Positions 1 through 9,800 are shown, counted from the first letter of the stretch. The stretch: DNA of 12,500 nucleotides from Nymphaea colorata (GCF_008831285.2 NC_045140.1:30282959-30295458); one strand, 5' to 3'. Translations and numbers: made by a program. The notes: generated from the sequence alone by a model not told the origin.

Positions 1-414
1 ATTAATTACAACACTTCTACCCGACCGGACAGACCCCGGGGCAAAAACCCTTAGGACAGGAGACTCAGGTGCGGAAAACCCTTAATTCCAAATCCTAACT
101 ACGGGCAGACCTAAGACAACACTACAATAGGTGACACGGCTTTACAATCGTAAGCGATACAAGAATTACACTCGTCTCACTCAACACAAGCAAACCATTC
201 ACCAACACAGAACTAGCGAGCAAACCACGCCCAACAATAAGCAAATGGGTACGGTCGGCTCCTTGTGGTCGTGTCTCGGGCAATTGGCCCTTGAGGTACC
301 ACGGCAGGGAGCTAGGCCGAAGCCTTGGGCTAAAACAAACTAAAGCAAACTAAATAAACATCTAAAACATTAAGCAAAACACCCTCCCCGGAATCTACTT
401 GAAAGACTAGAGGG
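1..414. other. Non-genic, A-rich sequence
   Basis: I see no gene, tRNA, primer binding site or element terminus here. The plus strand has many AACA/AAAC words and a short 70-codon open frame at 131-343 with no recognisable content. Confidence 0.4.
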
Positions 415-1080
415 TTACCGGCCAAGGGCTAGCCTTGGCTGAGCCGAAATGGCCGCGGGGTGAAGACCAATCCCCGGGCAATGCAGCAACGGGCCGGCGT
501 GAAGCGCGCGGCCTGGACAGCCTCCTGCTGTCGGACGAATTGGCAGACACCGGCTGGAGCAGCAGCCTGCTGTCGATGATAGCCTGCGGGCGCGCAGCAG
601 TGAAGGATGCAGAACTGCTGTTGGAGGCGGCCTGCTGACGAGTGGCCGAAAGGACAACGAATTACCGTCGGCGCTGGCTGACGGATGGGGCCTGACTGTC
701 GAGTGCAGTCCGGCGGTAATAGCGGCAGAGGCGAACGCGAGTTGTTGTCGCCTTGGACGCCGAAGGAGCAGCGACTGGGTGTCGCCGAGGCTGTTGGATG
801 CCGCCTACGGACTGAAGACGGGTCGGCGAGAGAAGGCCGACTGGGCAGCCACCTGCTGCTGGGAGCCGAGAGGAGAGAGCGACTGACTGTCGCTGCTAGG
901 CTGATCGGAAGCCGCGGACAGGACGAGGGGGGCGAAAGCCGAGTTCGGCAGTGCCTACCTGCCTATTCTCCGGGTGGCTCGACCACGGATGCCGACAAAG
1001 AATCCGACGACAAGGACGCGGCCGAGGTGCTGGCCGAGGACTGTTAGCGGTGCGCTAACGTCGCCGGCTGAACCTAGTCC
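415..1080. other. GC-rich, cryptically simple stretch without a recognisable gene
   Basis: Composition shifts sharply from the A-rich 1-400 to high GC, with recurring CTGCTG, GCCGA and CGGC words. Open frames of 60-120 codons exist on both strands (for example 685-1047 plus and 415-657 minus). Their translations are low-complexity and match nothing I know. GC-rich sequence has few stops, so I do not call them genes. Confidence 0.5.
1043..1059. repeat. Short perfect hairpin
   Basis: GTTAGCG (1043-1049) and CGCTAAC (1053-1059) pair perfectly round a GTG loop. It sits at the downstream edge of the GC-rich stretch. There is no T-run after it on the plus strand, so it does not look like a bacterial-type terminator. 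Function is unknown. Confidence 0.55.
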
Positions 1081-1355
1081 CTAGCTACGGCTGGGCTGGG
1101 CTTAGACTGGCGGGGCTCTAAGGGTAGGCCAGTCAGGACAAGAAGGTTCGGGCTGGGGTAGGCCGAAGGTCAAAGGGCTTAGGTTGATAAGGGAGGTTAA
1201 CCTAGCTAAGAGATGGAATAGGCCGAGAGCGTGAGCTAGAGAGAAGGAGGTTAAGAGTAATCTCGGGCGTGGGACTTAGGCACTCGGGTGAACTGGGTAG
1301 ATCGAGGCTGGGATCGGTTGGAGGTAAGTGAGCTGGGTCACTCGAGCTAGGCTCG

Positions 1356-1542
1356 AGTCAACTAGGTTAGTCCTAGCTGGGCTCGGGTTGACCGAGTTCC
1401 TAGGGCTGAGAATGGGTTAGGTCAAAAGAGCTCAAGTCAACTAAGAAGAAGTCAACAAGGTGAGCTGGGTTCGGTCAAGGTCAAACTAGGTTGGGTTTGA
1501 CTAATGCACCTAGGTCAGGTTGGGGGCTAAGTCAAGTTGACT
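1356..1542. promoter_or_regulatory. Dense cluster of ten W-box motifs
   Basis: TTGAC[C/T], the core recognised by WRKY transcription factors, occurs ten times in 187 bp. On the minus strand it starts (plus coordinates) at 1356, 1420, 1435, 1450, 1473, 1479 and 1530; on the plus strand at 1388, 1497 and 1537. An eleventh lies at 1168. Random sequence of this length would give well under one. The tract is cryptically simple (many CTAGG, CTCGAG and GTCAA words), so slippage-like growth may have produced the density. Confidence 0.55.
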
Positions 1543-1545
1543 TAG
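1527..1545. repeat. Perfect 19-nt palindrome with two W-boxes
   Basis: CTAAGTCAAGTTGACTTAG has 9-bp inverted arms about a single G. Each arm carries a TTGACT core, facing inward from both sides. It could bind a dimeric factor or form a short hairpin. Confidence 0.7.
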
Positions 1546-1612
1546 AACTGGGCTCGAACTAAGAGAACTACCTAAGACTAGAAAGACTAAGTGACTCGAG
1601 GGGGTCTCTCGA

Positions 1613-1641
1613 GCAAGGAGATGGTGACACGTCGCCAAGAT
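1613..1641 (+). repeat. ACGT-core module, copy 1
   Basis: This starts GCAAGGAGATG, followed by GTGACACGTCGCCAAGAT. It matches 1943-1970 with three mismatches and one extra base. It holds an ACGT core but not a full G-box. The spacing between copies is 330 bp. Confidence 0.55.
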
Positions 1642-1942
1642 CAAGGGCCACGATTGAAGACGGTTAAGGGAAGTGGGGCGACTTGGCTTGGAGGAACTCG
1701 TGACTAAGGGAGATGCAGACACATGGAGGGATCAACAGCTAAGATTAGCTGTGGTTGGGGAATGAATGAGGACGTGATTGAGGGTAAGAGCGGGTCTTAA
1801 GTGACTTGCGCTACAATTTGGGAAAAGGGGCTCGAAATGAGGAAGTGGCGCGCCAAAGGGGGACTCGCGTGGGGTGAGGTGGCGAACTACGAGGGCTTGG
1901 TGAAAAAGGGACTGGCGAGCTGGAGGGGAGACCTATTCGTGG

Positions 1943-1970
1943 GCAAGGAGATGCTGCCACGTGGCCAGAT
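1943..1970 (+). repeat. ACGT-core module, copy 2, with palindromic G-box
   Basis: This starts GCAAGGAGATG, followed by CTGCCACGTGGCCAGAT. It contains the perfect 10-bp palindrome GCCACGTGGC (1956-1965), a strong G-box of the kind bound by bZIP and bHLH factors. A weaker third relative is GATGACACGTGGAC at 2137-2150, with a G-box core at 2142-2147. Confidence 0.6.
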
Positions 1971-2170
1971 GTGTGGCTGATATTGCTTGCGAGAGGAGGA
2001 GGAGACTTAGCCAAAATGGAAGTTGGCGAGGTGGCGTCTAGTGCTCCTAAAGCTAAGGAACGTGTAGGATAACTGGTTTTCAGGTAAGGGACACGATGGG
2101 CCAGGTGGGACACGAGCTGGGGAGAACCGTGGGATGGATGACACGTGGACTAAGCGACGGAGAGGATTGA

Positions 2171-3230
2171 ACTTACCTGGTCCGAGTTGACTGCACGTAG
2201 GCTCGCGCCGAGAAAGGAAGACCGGCCTGGTTTGAATACAATCTCACCAAAGACCAGAACGCCCCTTCAAGCTTTACGAAGACTTCAACTCCCACAAGGG
2301 CAGGGTTGTCCTATGACGCCGGAGTTTCGAGATGGCGCCGAAAGGTGCAGGCTTGACCGGAGTTGCAGAATTTTCCGGCTAGAGAGATAACTCGCAAGGT
2401 AGCTGCTCGAATTTACTCAATCTTCGATATTTCGAAGCTCTTGTTGAGGCGATTTCAATAGGCTAACAGCGACTTAAATCTCACGGTCAGAATTTTAGAT
2501 TCGAACAGATTAAGCCTGCTGGATTACAGAACCGAGGGGAGGACAGAAACCGAGTTTTACTTTGCTAAAACTCGACCACTTCCACCGCTAGCGTTCTTGA
2601 ATTCTTTTGGCTAGATTCAACCAAAGTTTCTAGGTCTTTCTTTAAGAAGATCTCGGAGAAATCTAAGGTAGAACTCGCGGTTTAGCACAGATCTTCCTCT
2701 TGGGTTTGCCGAGAAGAAAACCTCGCCTTAAGCGACTTCTCTCTTAGATTAACCTTGCGAAAATCAAGAAGAATACCGAGAACTGAAAGTAAATTCTTTA
2801 GCCGTCGCTGCTGGATTCTAAAGCGAATTCAGCCTTCCCAATTGCAAGAGCAGACTCTCAACTTCACCGGGGTTATGAAGAAGTCACCAACCTTGCTGGA
2901 ATTGCAGACCAAAGGGGAAACAGTCGTGGACGAGGGAGGGATGGCCGCCGGTAGGAGGAATCCGCCACAAGCCTTCGTGCTTTGAGTTCACCAACGGAAT
3001 ATCTCCGCTGCCCGAAGCTTTTGCTGGATTTGGAGGCGTCACAGGCCAAGGGGACGTGAGGGGATGAGAGGCACCGCAGATTTCACCATGTGAAACTCGA
3101 TGGCTGACGAAGAAGATGAAGAACTCGCCTCTAGACCGAGGGAGAAAGAGACAACCTCACGAGGAGGAGAGAGAACACAACTTAGCAAAATGCTTTCCTT
3201 AGTCCAAAATTCGATACAAACACTCAGATC
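2171..3230. other. Non-genic part of the left element
   Basis: The composition is balanced. Short open frames on both strands (2187-2390, 2755-2985 plus; 3039-3320 minus) have no recognisable domains and overlap each other. If the left promoter is real, this is transcribed R-U5 leader on the minus strand. Confidence 0.35.
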
Positions 3231-3238
3231 CAAAACAA

Positions 3239-3244
3239 TATATA
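3239..3244 (-). promoter_or_regulatory. Putative promoter (TATATA) of the left element
   Basis: The minus strand reads TGTATATATTG. From about 60 bases downstream it turns strongly CT-rich (complement of 3141-3180, phrases such as TCTCTCTCCTCCTCG), typical of plant 5' leaders. The start would be near 3205-3212. TATATA is itself palindromic, so strand is decided only by the CT-rich side. Confidence 0.4.
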
Positions 3245-4250
3245 CATGTCCTAATTGAACGAGTCTACAATCCAGATCTCGTTCTCTACCCACAATCCAA
3301 ATCCATATTGCCAAGCACAACCCGCTTGGCTAGGTCCTTATTTCAAAACCCTATGAAAACAAACCTACTTACTTAACGAAAAAACACTTAAAACTAACTC
3401 GGGCCTAGTGCCCAACTCGTAAACAAAAGGGTTAAACCCCTGAGCCTTGTGAGCCCAGGGTGGGGACCTCGTGAGGGGATCCGCCCTCACTTCAGTTGAC
3501 TAGACCCGTGGATCCTTGAAGATCCTTTGCACTTGAGCGCAAGGTTGAGCTCGGGCAGGCTCAACTCTACTTGCCTAGGTTCCGCCTAGGCTCACCACGT
3601 TCCATCTTGGTTCTAGGAGTCAAGATGGGTTTAGACCATTTAGCAAGCTTGGATCCTAGAACTAGATCATTACCACCGTGAGGCTCAATCTGAATTTGGC
3701 CCGTAACACAATCCCAGCTCAAATGCCCTTGGGTAAGGATACAAGGAATGGTTTATCCCCTCGCTAGCTAGGTCTGAACCTATTACAACAATGTGGGTTC
3801 GAGGCCTTACAAGCGTAGCGTACAACATGAACTCATTCCTCACTCATTCCAGCATTCAACACATTCATCAAACCACGCATACAATCCTTAGGACGTGCAA
3901 ACCATCACCATGCACCCTAGGAAGGTCCGTAGTCCGGGTTCGTGTCCTTAGCTAACGAGCTTTGGAGGTAACCCAAGCACTACACGCCCGGAGGCAAGGC
4001 TGAAAACAAGTGCACCCGCCCTCGAATCTATAGGGTGATTCGGGTGCCTACCTGGCTGAAGTTAGTTCAGCAAGCGACCAAGGGCAAAGGCCAAAGCCCC
4101 TTGGTAATCAGCACGTCGGTCTTCGCAAGCGAGGCGCCCGTTCAAGTTGGTCTCTCCTCCTTGCTCAAGACGTAGACAGCATAGTTACTGTTTTGTAATT
4201 CAGCAACTTAAAACGGGAGAAGGGATTGCACTTAGCTGGAAATGTTGGAA

Positions 4251-4655
4251 CCCCTAGTGCTGTGATGAAGTAGGGGGAGGCTAGCGCTGACAAGGTGACA
4301 GCGTACACCCTTCTTCTCCCGGGATCAGCTCAGCACACGGTTGCTGGACTGCTCCTCCTTCTCAGCAATACACTCCAGAAAATGAATAGAGAAGGTTACT
4401 GTCGAAATTAGCAAGGAAACGGAGTATTCCCAAGCATCGTTAGGAGACTTCACCGTGAGAACGTTTTACCCCTGTTCGTTGTTGAGTTTAGGGGGAGGCA
4501 AGCGCCGCTTAGCCCGGCGTAAGCTATGTCTCCTAACCGGTGTAGCTGCAATGGATTAGGCCCTGCTGTCCGCAACACCTTCCGCCGTTGGGCAGATTGA
4601 GGATTAAACCCCTGGAGCTAGACGATGAAGGGGTGAGGCAAGCTTCGATTGACGC
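4251..4655. repeat. Three dispersed hairpin units in the left LTR
   Basis: Three related units of about 45-50 bp begin at 4251, 4469 and 4609. Each opens with ACCCCT, has a loop of 14-16 bases, closes with AGGGG, and is followed within one or two bases by GAGGC and then A/TAGC. The arms are 4251-4256 with 4271-4276 (CCCCTA/TAGGGG), 4469-4473 with 4490-4494, and 4609-4613 with 4629-4633. Loop sequences differ while the arms, loop length and GAGGC tail are kept. They lie in the predicted R-U5 RNA. Function is unknown. Confidence 0.6.
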
Positions 4656-6678
4656 CGAAGCACGCGCGCTGTCCTGGACAGCTTAAGCTCCCTGGTTCTC
4701 TGGTGAAGGTTCTGGATTCTCAGGCCTTGCCGATCTTCCAAAAATCATTAAAAATCAACCACAGCTCGGATTGGGCTGAAATTTGGTGGGTAGCGGCCTC
4801 TGATGATTATGAAGGGACGCTCCAAAAATCACTGCAATCGGAGCCCTCTAAGGTCAAGTCGTTGAAGGCTGAAGGCGCCGGACTGTCACAGTCAACAGGC
4901 TCTGTTCAGGAACAGAACAGAATGCAAGCGAGTTCCAGAGTAGTCTGTCTTCAAAAATTCATTCCCGTTGATCCAGACACCCAAAAATCCTGAAATTTGG
5001 ATTGAAGGGAGCTGATACACCAAGGTTTGGACGCCCAAAAGATTGGGCCCAAACAAGACCTCCTTGGGCAAGACGTTGAGCAGTTTTGGAGCTGGATGCC
5101 GCAAGGTGGAGCTCTGTTCAGGACGACAGGAAATGGTTCAGACAGCTGCGGCTTCAGATCTTCGTTCCAGTCATTTCCTTCGTCCAATGAATGCCAAATT
5201 TCACCGGGAGACTCCTAAGACACCAAGGAAGGAACTCTCAAGAGGCTCGGCTCAGATTCGCTCTCAGGTGATAGCTCCTGGAAGGCACGCGACGCTGCAG
5301 CAGTGTTCATCCACTCAGGCGGGTGCAGGAAGGATTCCAGAGCTTCAATCGATTCTCCGGTTGATCATATTCAATCAAAATGTTAATCAGAGCATTAGAT
5401 ATCAGGAATAGATCAAGAACAACAGGATTGATCGAATGAGGATAGTCAGATCACCGGATTTGGTGGTTTTCCCCAAATTCTAATGAAGATGGGGGCGCTG
5501 CCGCCGTTCGGGCGGAGATTGCAGAATTCCACCGCCGTTCTTTTTCAGATTCAGGCCGTCGATCATATCTCAGTCATCCGACGTCGGATTTGGGGCCTCC
5601 TTAGCTTGAAATGTGCGTAAGGATGTTAGGAAGGCAACCACAGTGGCCGATCGTCGAGATTGTACACCATTTTCTTCAGATTTGCAGGTTTCCAGGGACT
5701 GGTCGGCGGCAAAATTGGGGAAAACAGTCCAGGCTATTCAAACTGCGATATCTCCCTCATTTCTGGTCGGATTTGACTCATTTCGGGTTTGTTGGTTTCG
5801 TATTGATGAGGGGAAAGTCACAGAAGCGTCGGATCGTCAAAACCCTCTCTGTATTTCTTCAGATTTACGTTTTATCAGGGTTCAGGGCCTGTTTTCCAGA
5901 AACCGGTTGAAGGCTATTCCGTTTTTCATTTTCCTTTCGATTCCTTTGCGTTTCTCCTCGATTTCTCGCAGCAATAACATTACAGAAGCAAGAGTAAACA
6001 CATGCTACAGAAATCACTTAGTCTCCCATCGATTTAAATCCCTGCTCACAGTGTTAGACGAACGGAAGGATTCCGCCCGAATGCGCTGCTCACAATCAAT
6101 AAAACCGATCGGACGACTCTTCAAGCCAGCGACAATCGCCCGAGCTACCTTCGGTGGATTCCAAACGAGTTAGAAGCACCTCCGGCGTCAGCAGCGTTAG
6201 AGCCACCTTCTGGAACGAACGGACAACTAGAGGAAGCCGTGGGAGATCAAGGCTTACCTCTTGAAGACCGCCGGATGTCGTTTTCAGCAGGGAAGGCGTT
6301 GCTGAAACCAGCGCAGCCACATCCGCTGCTCTCCCTTGACGAACGCAGCCTCACAGCAGCTCCGTGGTCGAGCTACCAGCACTCCGATCGTCTTCTCCAC
6401 GGTTCCGGCCAGGGGCTTCACAGAACCTCCGTTTTCAGCAAATGGGAGAGGAAGAACTCGCAGCCGAGCGTCCGGTGCTGGCCTCCGGCGCCAGCCCTCT
6501 GGTTGCTCGACTTTCCGACCGCACTCCTGCGTCTTCTCCGGCCAATGGCTTCTCAGAGAGGAAGGGAGTTGCAGGCATTCATGGGGGAAAGCTTCTCAGC
6601 CTCCATGGGAACAAACTCTCGTGCGAGAGAGAAGAAACTCTATTTCATTATGCAAAAACTTAGGGTAAAAGTTCCATC

Positions 6679-6700
6679 ACTTAGCTTATAAAGGCTAAGT
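6679..6700. repeat. Inverted repeat enclosing the TATA-like box
   Basis: ACTTAGC (6679-6685) and GCTAAGT (6694-6700) are perfect 7-bp inverted arms round an 8-base loop TTATAAAG that holds the TATA-like sequence. It could be a protein-binding dyad or chance. Confidence 0.6.
6686..6693 (-). promoter_or_regulatory. Putative LTR promoter (TATA-like box), main element
   Basis: The minus strand reads CTTTATAA within CCTTTATAAGC, about 1.0 kb into the LTR. About 40-75 bases downstream the strand becomes CT-rich (TTTCTTCTCTCTCGC, complement of 6624-6638), a common look of plant 5' leaders. Strand and position fit the U3/R border of a minus-strand element. The box sits in the loop of a perfect 7-bp inverted repeat (6679-6700). 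The transcription start is inferred at about 6655. This copy is in the 3' LTR, so the working promoter would be the equivalent site in the right LTR, outside the window. Confidence 0.45.
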
Positions 6701-6870
6701 CACTCGGGACGCCCCTGAACCGTCCCGGTACAAGAGCAAAAGCTGAAATAAAACATGTACAAAGTGAATCGGTACGGCCGAGACGGCCTACCAACAAGAC
6801 TCCAACTCGGGTCTCCCTTCCGCTCCTGGGTGCTGCCTCGATGCCTCGCTTGGGTCCTAACCCACTTCGT

Positions 6871-9800
6871 CTAGACTCGGTCTAGACGGCCTTCGTATCT
6901 GCCCGTCTCAGTTTCCTGGACTGTCTCTGTTCCGGACGTCAGGACATCCTCTGTGCCTGTCCTGTGGCTGTCCGTCCTGTCTGTCAGCTCTGTCTCTGTT
7001 CTGAACGCCTGAACGACCCCTGTTCCTGTCCAGTCCGTGCGTCCTCCGTTTGACAGTCTAGAACTCGTCAGTCTCTGTCCAGAACACCCTGTCTCCATGT
7101 CGTGTCCAGCAAGCTGAGCCCCGCGTGCTAAGTCCAGCCCACTCCGCTCGAGTACGTCTGGCTTGGCTTGGGTGGGCAGCGTGGCCTCACCGTGTCCAAG
7201 CGCTTTAGCATGAAGTCCTCCAATCGACGGGCTAGCCTCACTCGGAGTAAGTGCACGGGTCGAGTGTGGGGCTGTCATCTCATCAACCTCCCTTGGCCGC
7301 GTAGTACCCTCGCTCGTGCTCTCCTCCGCGATGGCTGGCGCGTTCGGGCTCTTGGCGTCGTCATCGGCAACCGCAGCCGTGGCCCCTCCATGGGTAACCT
7401 CCTTTGCGTCCCGGTCCCGCACCCTGCAAAACACGTTAGCCTCACAACAAAAGGAAGCAGGGTCAGTGGCTGCGGGTGCTTTCCCCGCTCGGCGTGGGCG
7501 CTCGGCGCCCTCATCTCTCGGCAGCCTCGCGACGGCGTGCTGGCCCGCGCCACCTTCGGCCGTGCCCGGCCCACTTTGGCGCTCGTGGCCGACGCTCGCC
7601 CGGCGTTGTAGCTGGCTGGTCTCGTCACCCGGTCGGCCATCGGCGGCATCGTTGGCAATCCTCGGCCAACTCCTAGGCGGACCTGTAACAGATCCACCCC
7701 CCTTAGAACGAGCTTGTCCCCAAGCTCGACCTTGGCAGTCCCCTAGGGTGAACCGACCACTCTTATCCAGCGAGGCCTTGCTTCTAGCTGGTCCATAATC
7801 CCGCTGCAACAGCCCCAGTAATGTCCTTCGCTGGTCTTGATGTCTTGGGTTGTCACTTAATATCGCTGCCCCATGCAACCTTCCTCGATCATAGACTTGG
7901 CCTTTAAGCCTCTTAGGCCTTGCCCTACAACGCTCTCCAAGTGCTGCCAATTCGTTTCCCAGTTTGGCCTTGAACCATCCTATCAATAGTAGAGGGTAGC
8001 ACGGTCCATAATCGATCGGGAGTCGTCCAAGTTGGGACTCCATTCTCTTGTGAAGTTCCTTGTAACATTTTGTTGCCGACCCTTGTATGGACTTCCCATG
8101 GTCAAAAATCAGCCTAACTTGTGGGTGCACTTCAGCCTTAAGATAATGTGCAAACGTTGGCATGTGAAGACTATTATTGGTCTTAAGAACGAAGGTGGTG
8201 TTTGGGAGTTGCTTCAACACGTTCTGCCCAAGATCTGCCCATTCTAGCTGGCCACAGTTCCCATTCTTACGGGCTGAAAAATTTGTGTTGTCATCGCCAT
8301 CCTCCTTAGATGATGCCTCACTCGCTGTGAAGGTACTCCATGGTATTGATTCCAGCTGATCATAAAGGGTTGCCGCTACCTCAATGTGGTCCATAGGGGC
8401 GAGCTCTTTGTCCTCATGGATTTCAGCATTCTTAATGTTTTCATTTCGCCTTTCTAGAGTTTGATGCTCACCCGTTTTCAGGTCCTTTAATAAATCTGAA
8501 ATTTTATCGTTAGAAGTCGGGAATTGACCGGTTGGTTTCTCACGGGTTGCCACAGCCTCATCCTCTTCATCCGATTTATCCGAATTCTCAGCCTGCTCTT
8601 GTTGGGGGCCATTGCCTTGCCCATGAGCTGGCGCACTTAGGAAGGTTCTTTGCTCATTCTGTCGTTGGAAGTACATTTGCTCTAATAGTTCGTCATTCTT
8701 CGCTACAATCCGTCTAATCATGGTCAACGCATCAGTTAGAGTGAAATGGGGCTTCTCGGCTGGTGGTTGCTCTCTAATGGTGGCTGTACCATCATCACCC
8801 ACCTTAGCTCCCTCGGGTGCCTTAGCAACCTGTTCTTTCTTGCGTACCATGGCTGGACTTATTCTCAAGACGTTAGCATTTTTAGCGGGTTCAAGCCTTG
8901 CTGGAATTGGCATCTTGTTCCGAACAGGAACACGACTGCTGGTCGTTTTTTGTTGCTGCATTTTATCGGGTTTGGTAGAGGACTGAATCTTCCTTATTGC
9001 CTCCCGCAAATTATACGCTGCTGGTAGGGGATCTTTCAATGGTTCCTTTGAAAGTTGTTGATTTCGGTTCTCTGTTTTCAGTGAAGGACCATTTACAAAG
9101 TTGCTCCTTGTTCGGGGCTTAGGCCTCCTTCCTAAATCTGAGGTTGCCAAAATATCTTTCAGCTTGTTCCCTTTTTGCTGATCTGCCCGGTTGTGGATTT
9201 TCTGATTTTTATTTGGCTTTGAATGGCTGCTGGTTGACTTAAGCGAAATGGCAGTAGAGGGCTGTAAGCTTGCTGCCTTCGTTGGCCCACACCTCAAGGG
9301 GTTCGTTGAATTTTGTGGGCTGTAATTATGCAATCTATTATGACCAACTAAGGGCAGTAGTGGTTCACAATAGTTGGATTCCCTCTTGTGAGTTGTCCCA
9401 CTACTAGTTGCATACCCGAACGTGAAGTTGCTGATTCGGGGGTGATACAACCTTGTTTTAGCCAAAGTGAACCCACGATACTCATGGGGTGAAGAACTGG
9501 AATGGTCATTAGGGGATGGATCCCCATAGTCGTCTCCCCATTCTTTGCAAGATTCATCACTTGACTGATCCTCGATTTCATTGGTAGTCAACCGTTCATC
9601 CTCACTATGTTGGCTCGCTTTGGAGTATTCATCTCCTTGATCGGAACTCTCAGAATTGGTTTGTTGATCATCACCTTCCTCTTCATCCATCTCCTCAATA
9701 GGATTGCAGTCCTCACTAGCGTAAGATGGCTCATACTCATCCGAATCACTATATGAGTTTTGTTCCTCATATGAGCTGTACCCGTAGGCGGGCTCTTCTT

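Larger units (their letters stand above)
1..3708 (-). mobile_element. Probable second LTR element (LTR portion) nested in the main element's LTR
   Basis: At 3706-3708 the homology between the two LTRs of the main element ends. The minus strand leftward from 3708 reads TGTTACGGGCC, resembling the main element's LTR start TGTTACAGG. A putative promoter with a CT-rich leader follows about 465 bases in, similar in plan to the main LTR. No initiator-Met primer site, polypurine tract, long ORF or pol motif is visible anywhere in 1-3708, so if this is an LTR it is at least 3.7 kb long, or the internal part is unrecognisable. An insertion would explain the missing 116 bp of the host LTR, which should lie left of the window. 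The alternative is plain flanking DNA joined to a truncated LTR. Confidence 0.45.
3709..7690 (-). repeat. Downstream (3') LTR of the main element, lacking its last ~116 bp
   Basis: On the minus strand this LTR starts at 7690 with TGTTACAGG, directly after the polypurine tract, and runs left. From 5951 down to 3706 it matches the right LTR base for base except for about 11 substitutions and one small indel at 5826-5828. The match ends abruptly at 3706, whereas the right copy continues to 10140, so 116 bp are absent. U3 is 7690 to about 6690 and is GC-rich, with a CTGTC-type simple tract. A TATA-like box lies at 6686-6693, and the remaining ~3 kb would be R-U5. Several open frames of 60-190 codons occur on both strands. 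None resembles a known protein, and I treat them as chance. Confidence 0.8.

Noticed and set aside
3432-3476. TTAAACCCCTG...GGTGGGG as a fourth hairpin unit like those at 4251-4655
   Set aside because: It shares an 11-base word with the unit at 4609 but lacks the AGGGG-GAGGC arrangement and loop length. Probably chance.
4649-4993. 114-codon plus-strand open frame, repeated at 11199-11543
   Set aside because: It is present twice only because the LTRs are duplicated. The translation matches nothing known, overlaps other frames and runs against the element's strand.
5613-6173. 186-codon plus-strand open frame, truncated in the right LTR copy (12163-12459)
   Set aside because: A small indel at about 5826/12376 shifts the frame between LTR copies, and no domain is recognisable. 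This argues against a conserved protein.
6869-6887. Two GTCTAGAC palindromes spaced 11 bp apart
   Set aside because: These are short palindromes in a simple-sequence neighbourhood, with no further support as an operator or element end.
7168-7798. Several overlapping plus- and minus-strand frames of 140-160 codons in GC-rich U3
   Set aside because: Stop codons are rare in GC-rich sequence. These frames are shadows of the long minus-strand frame and have low-complexity translations.
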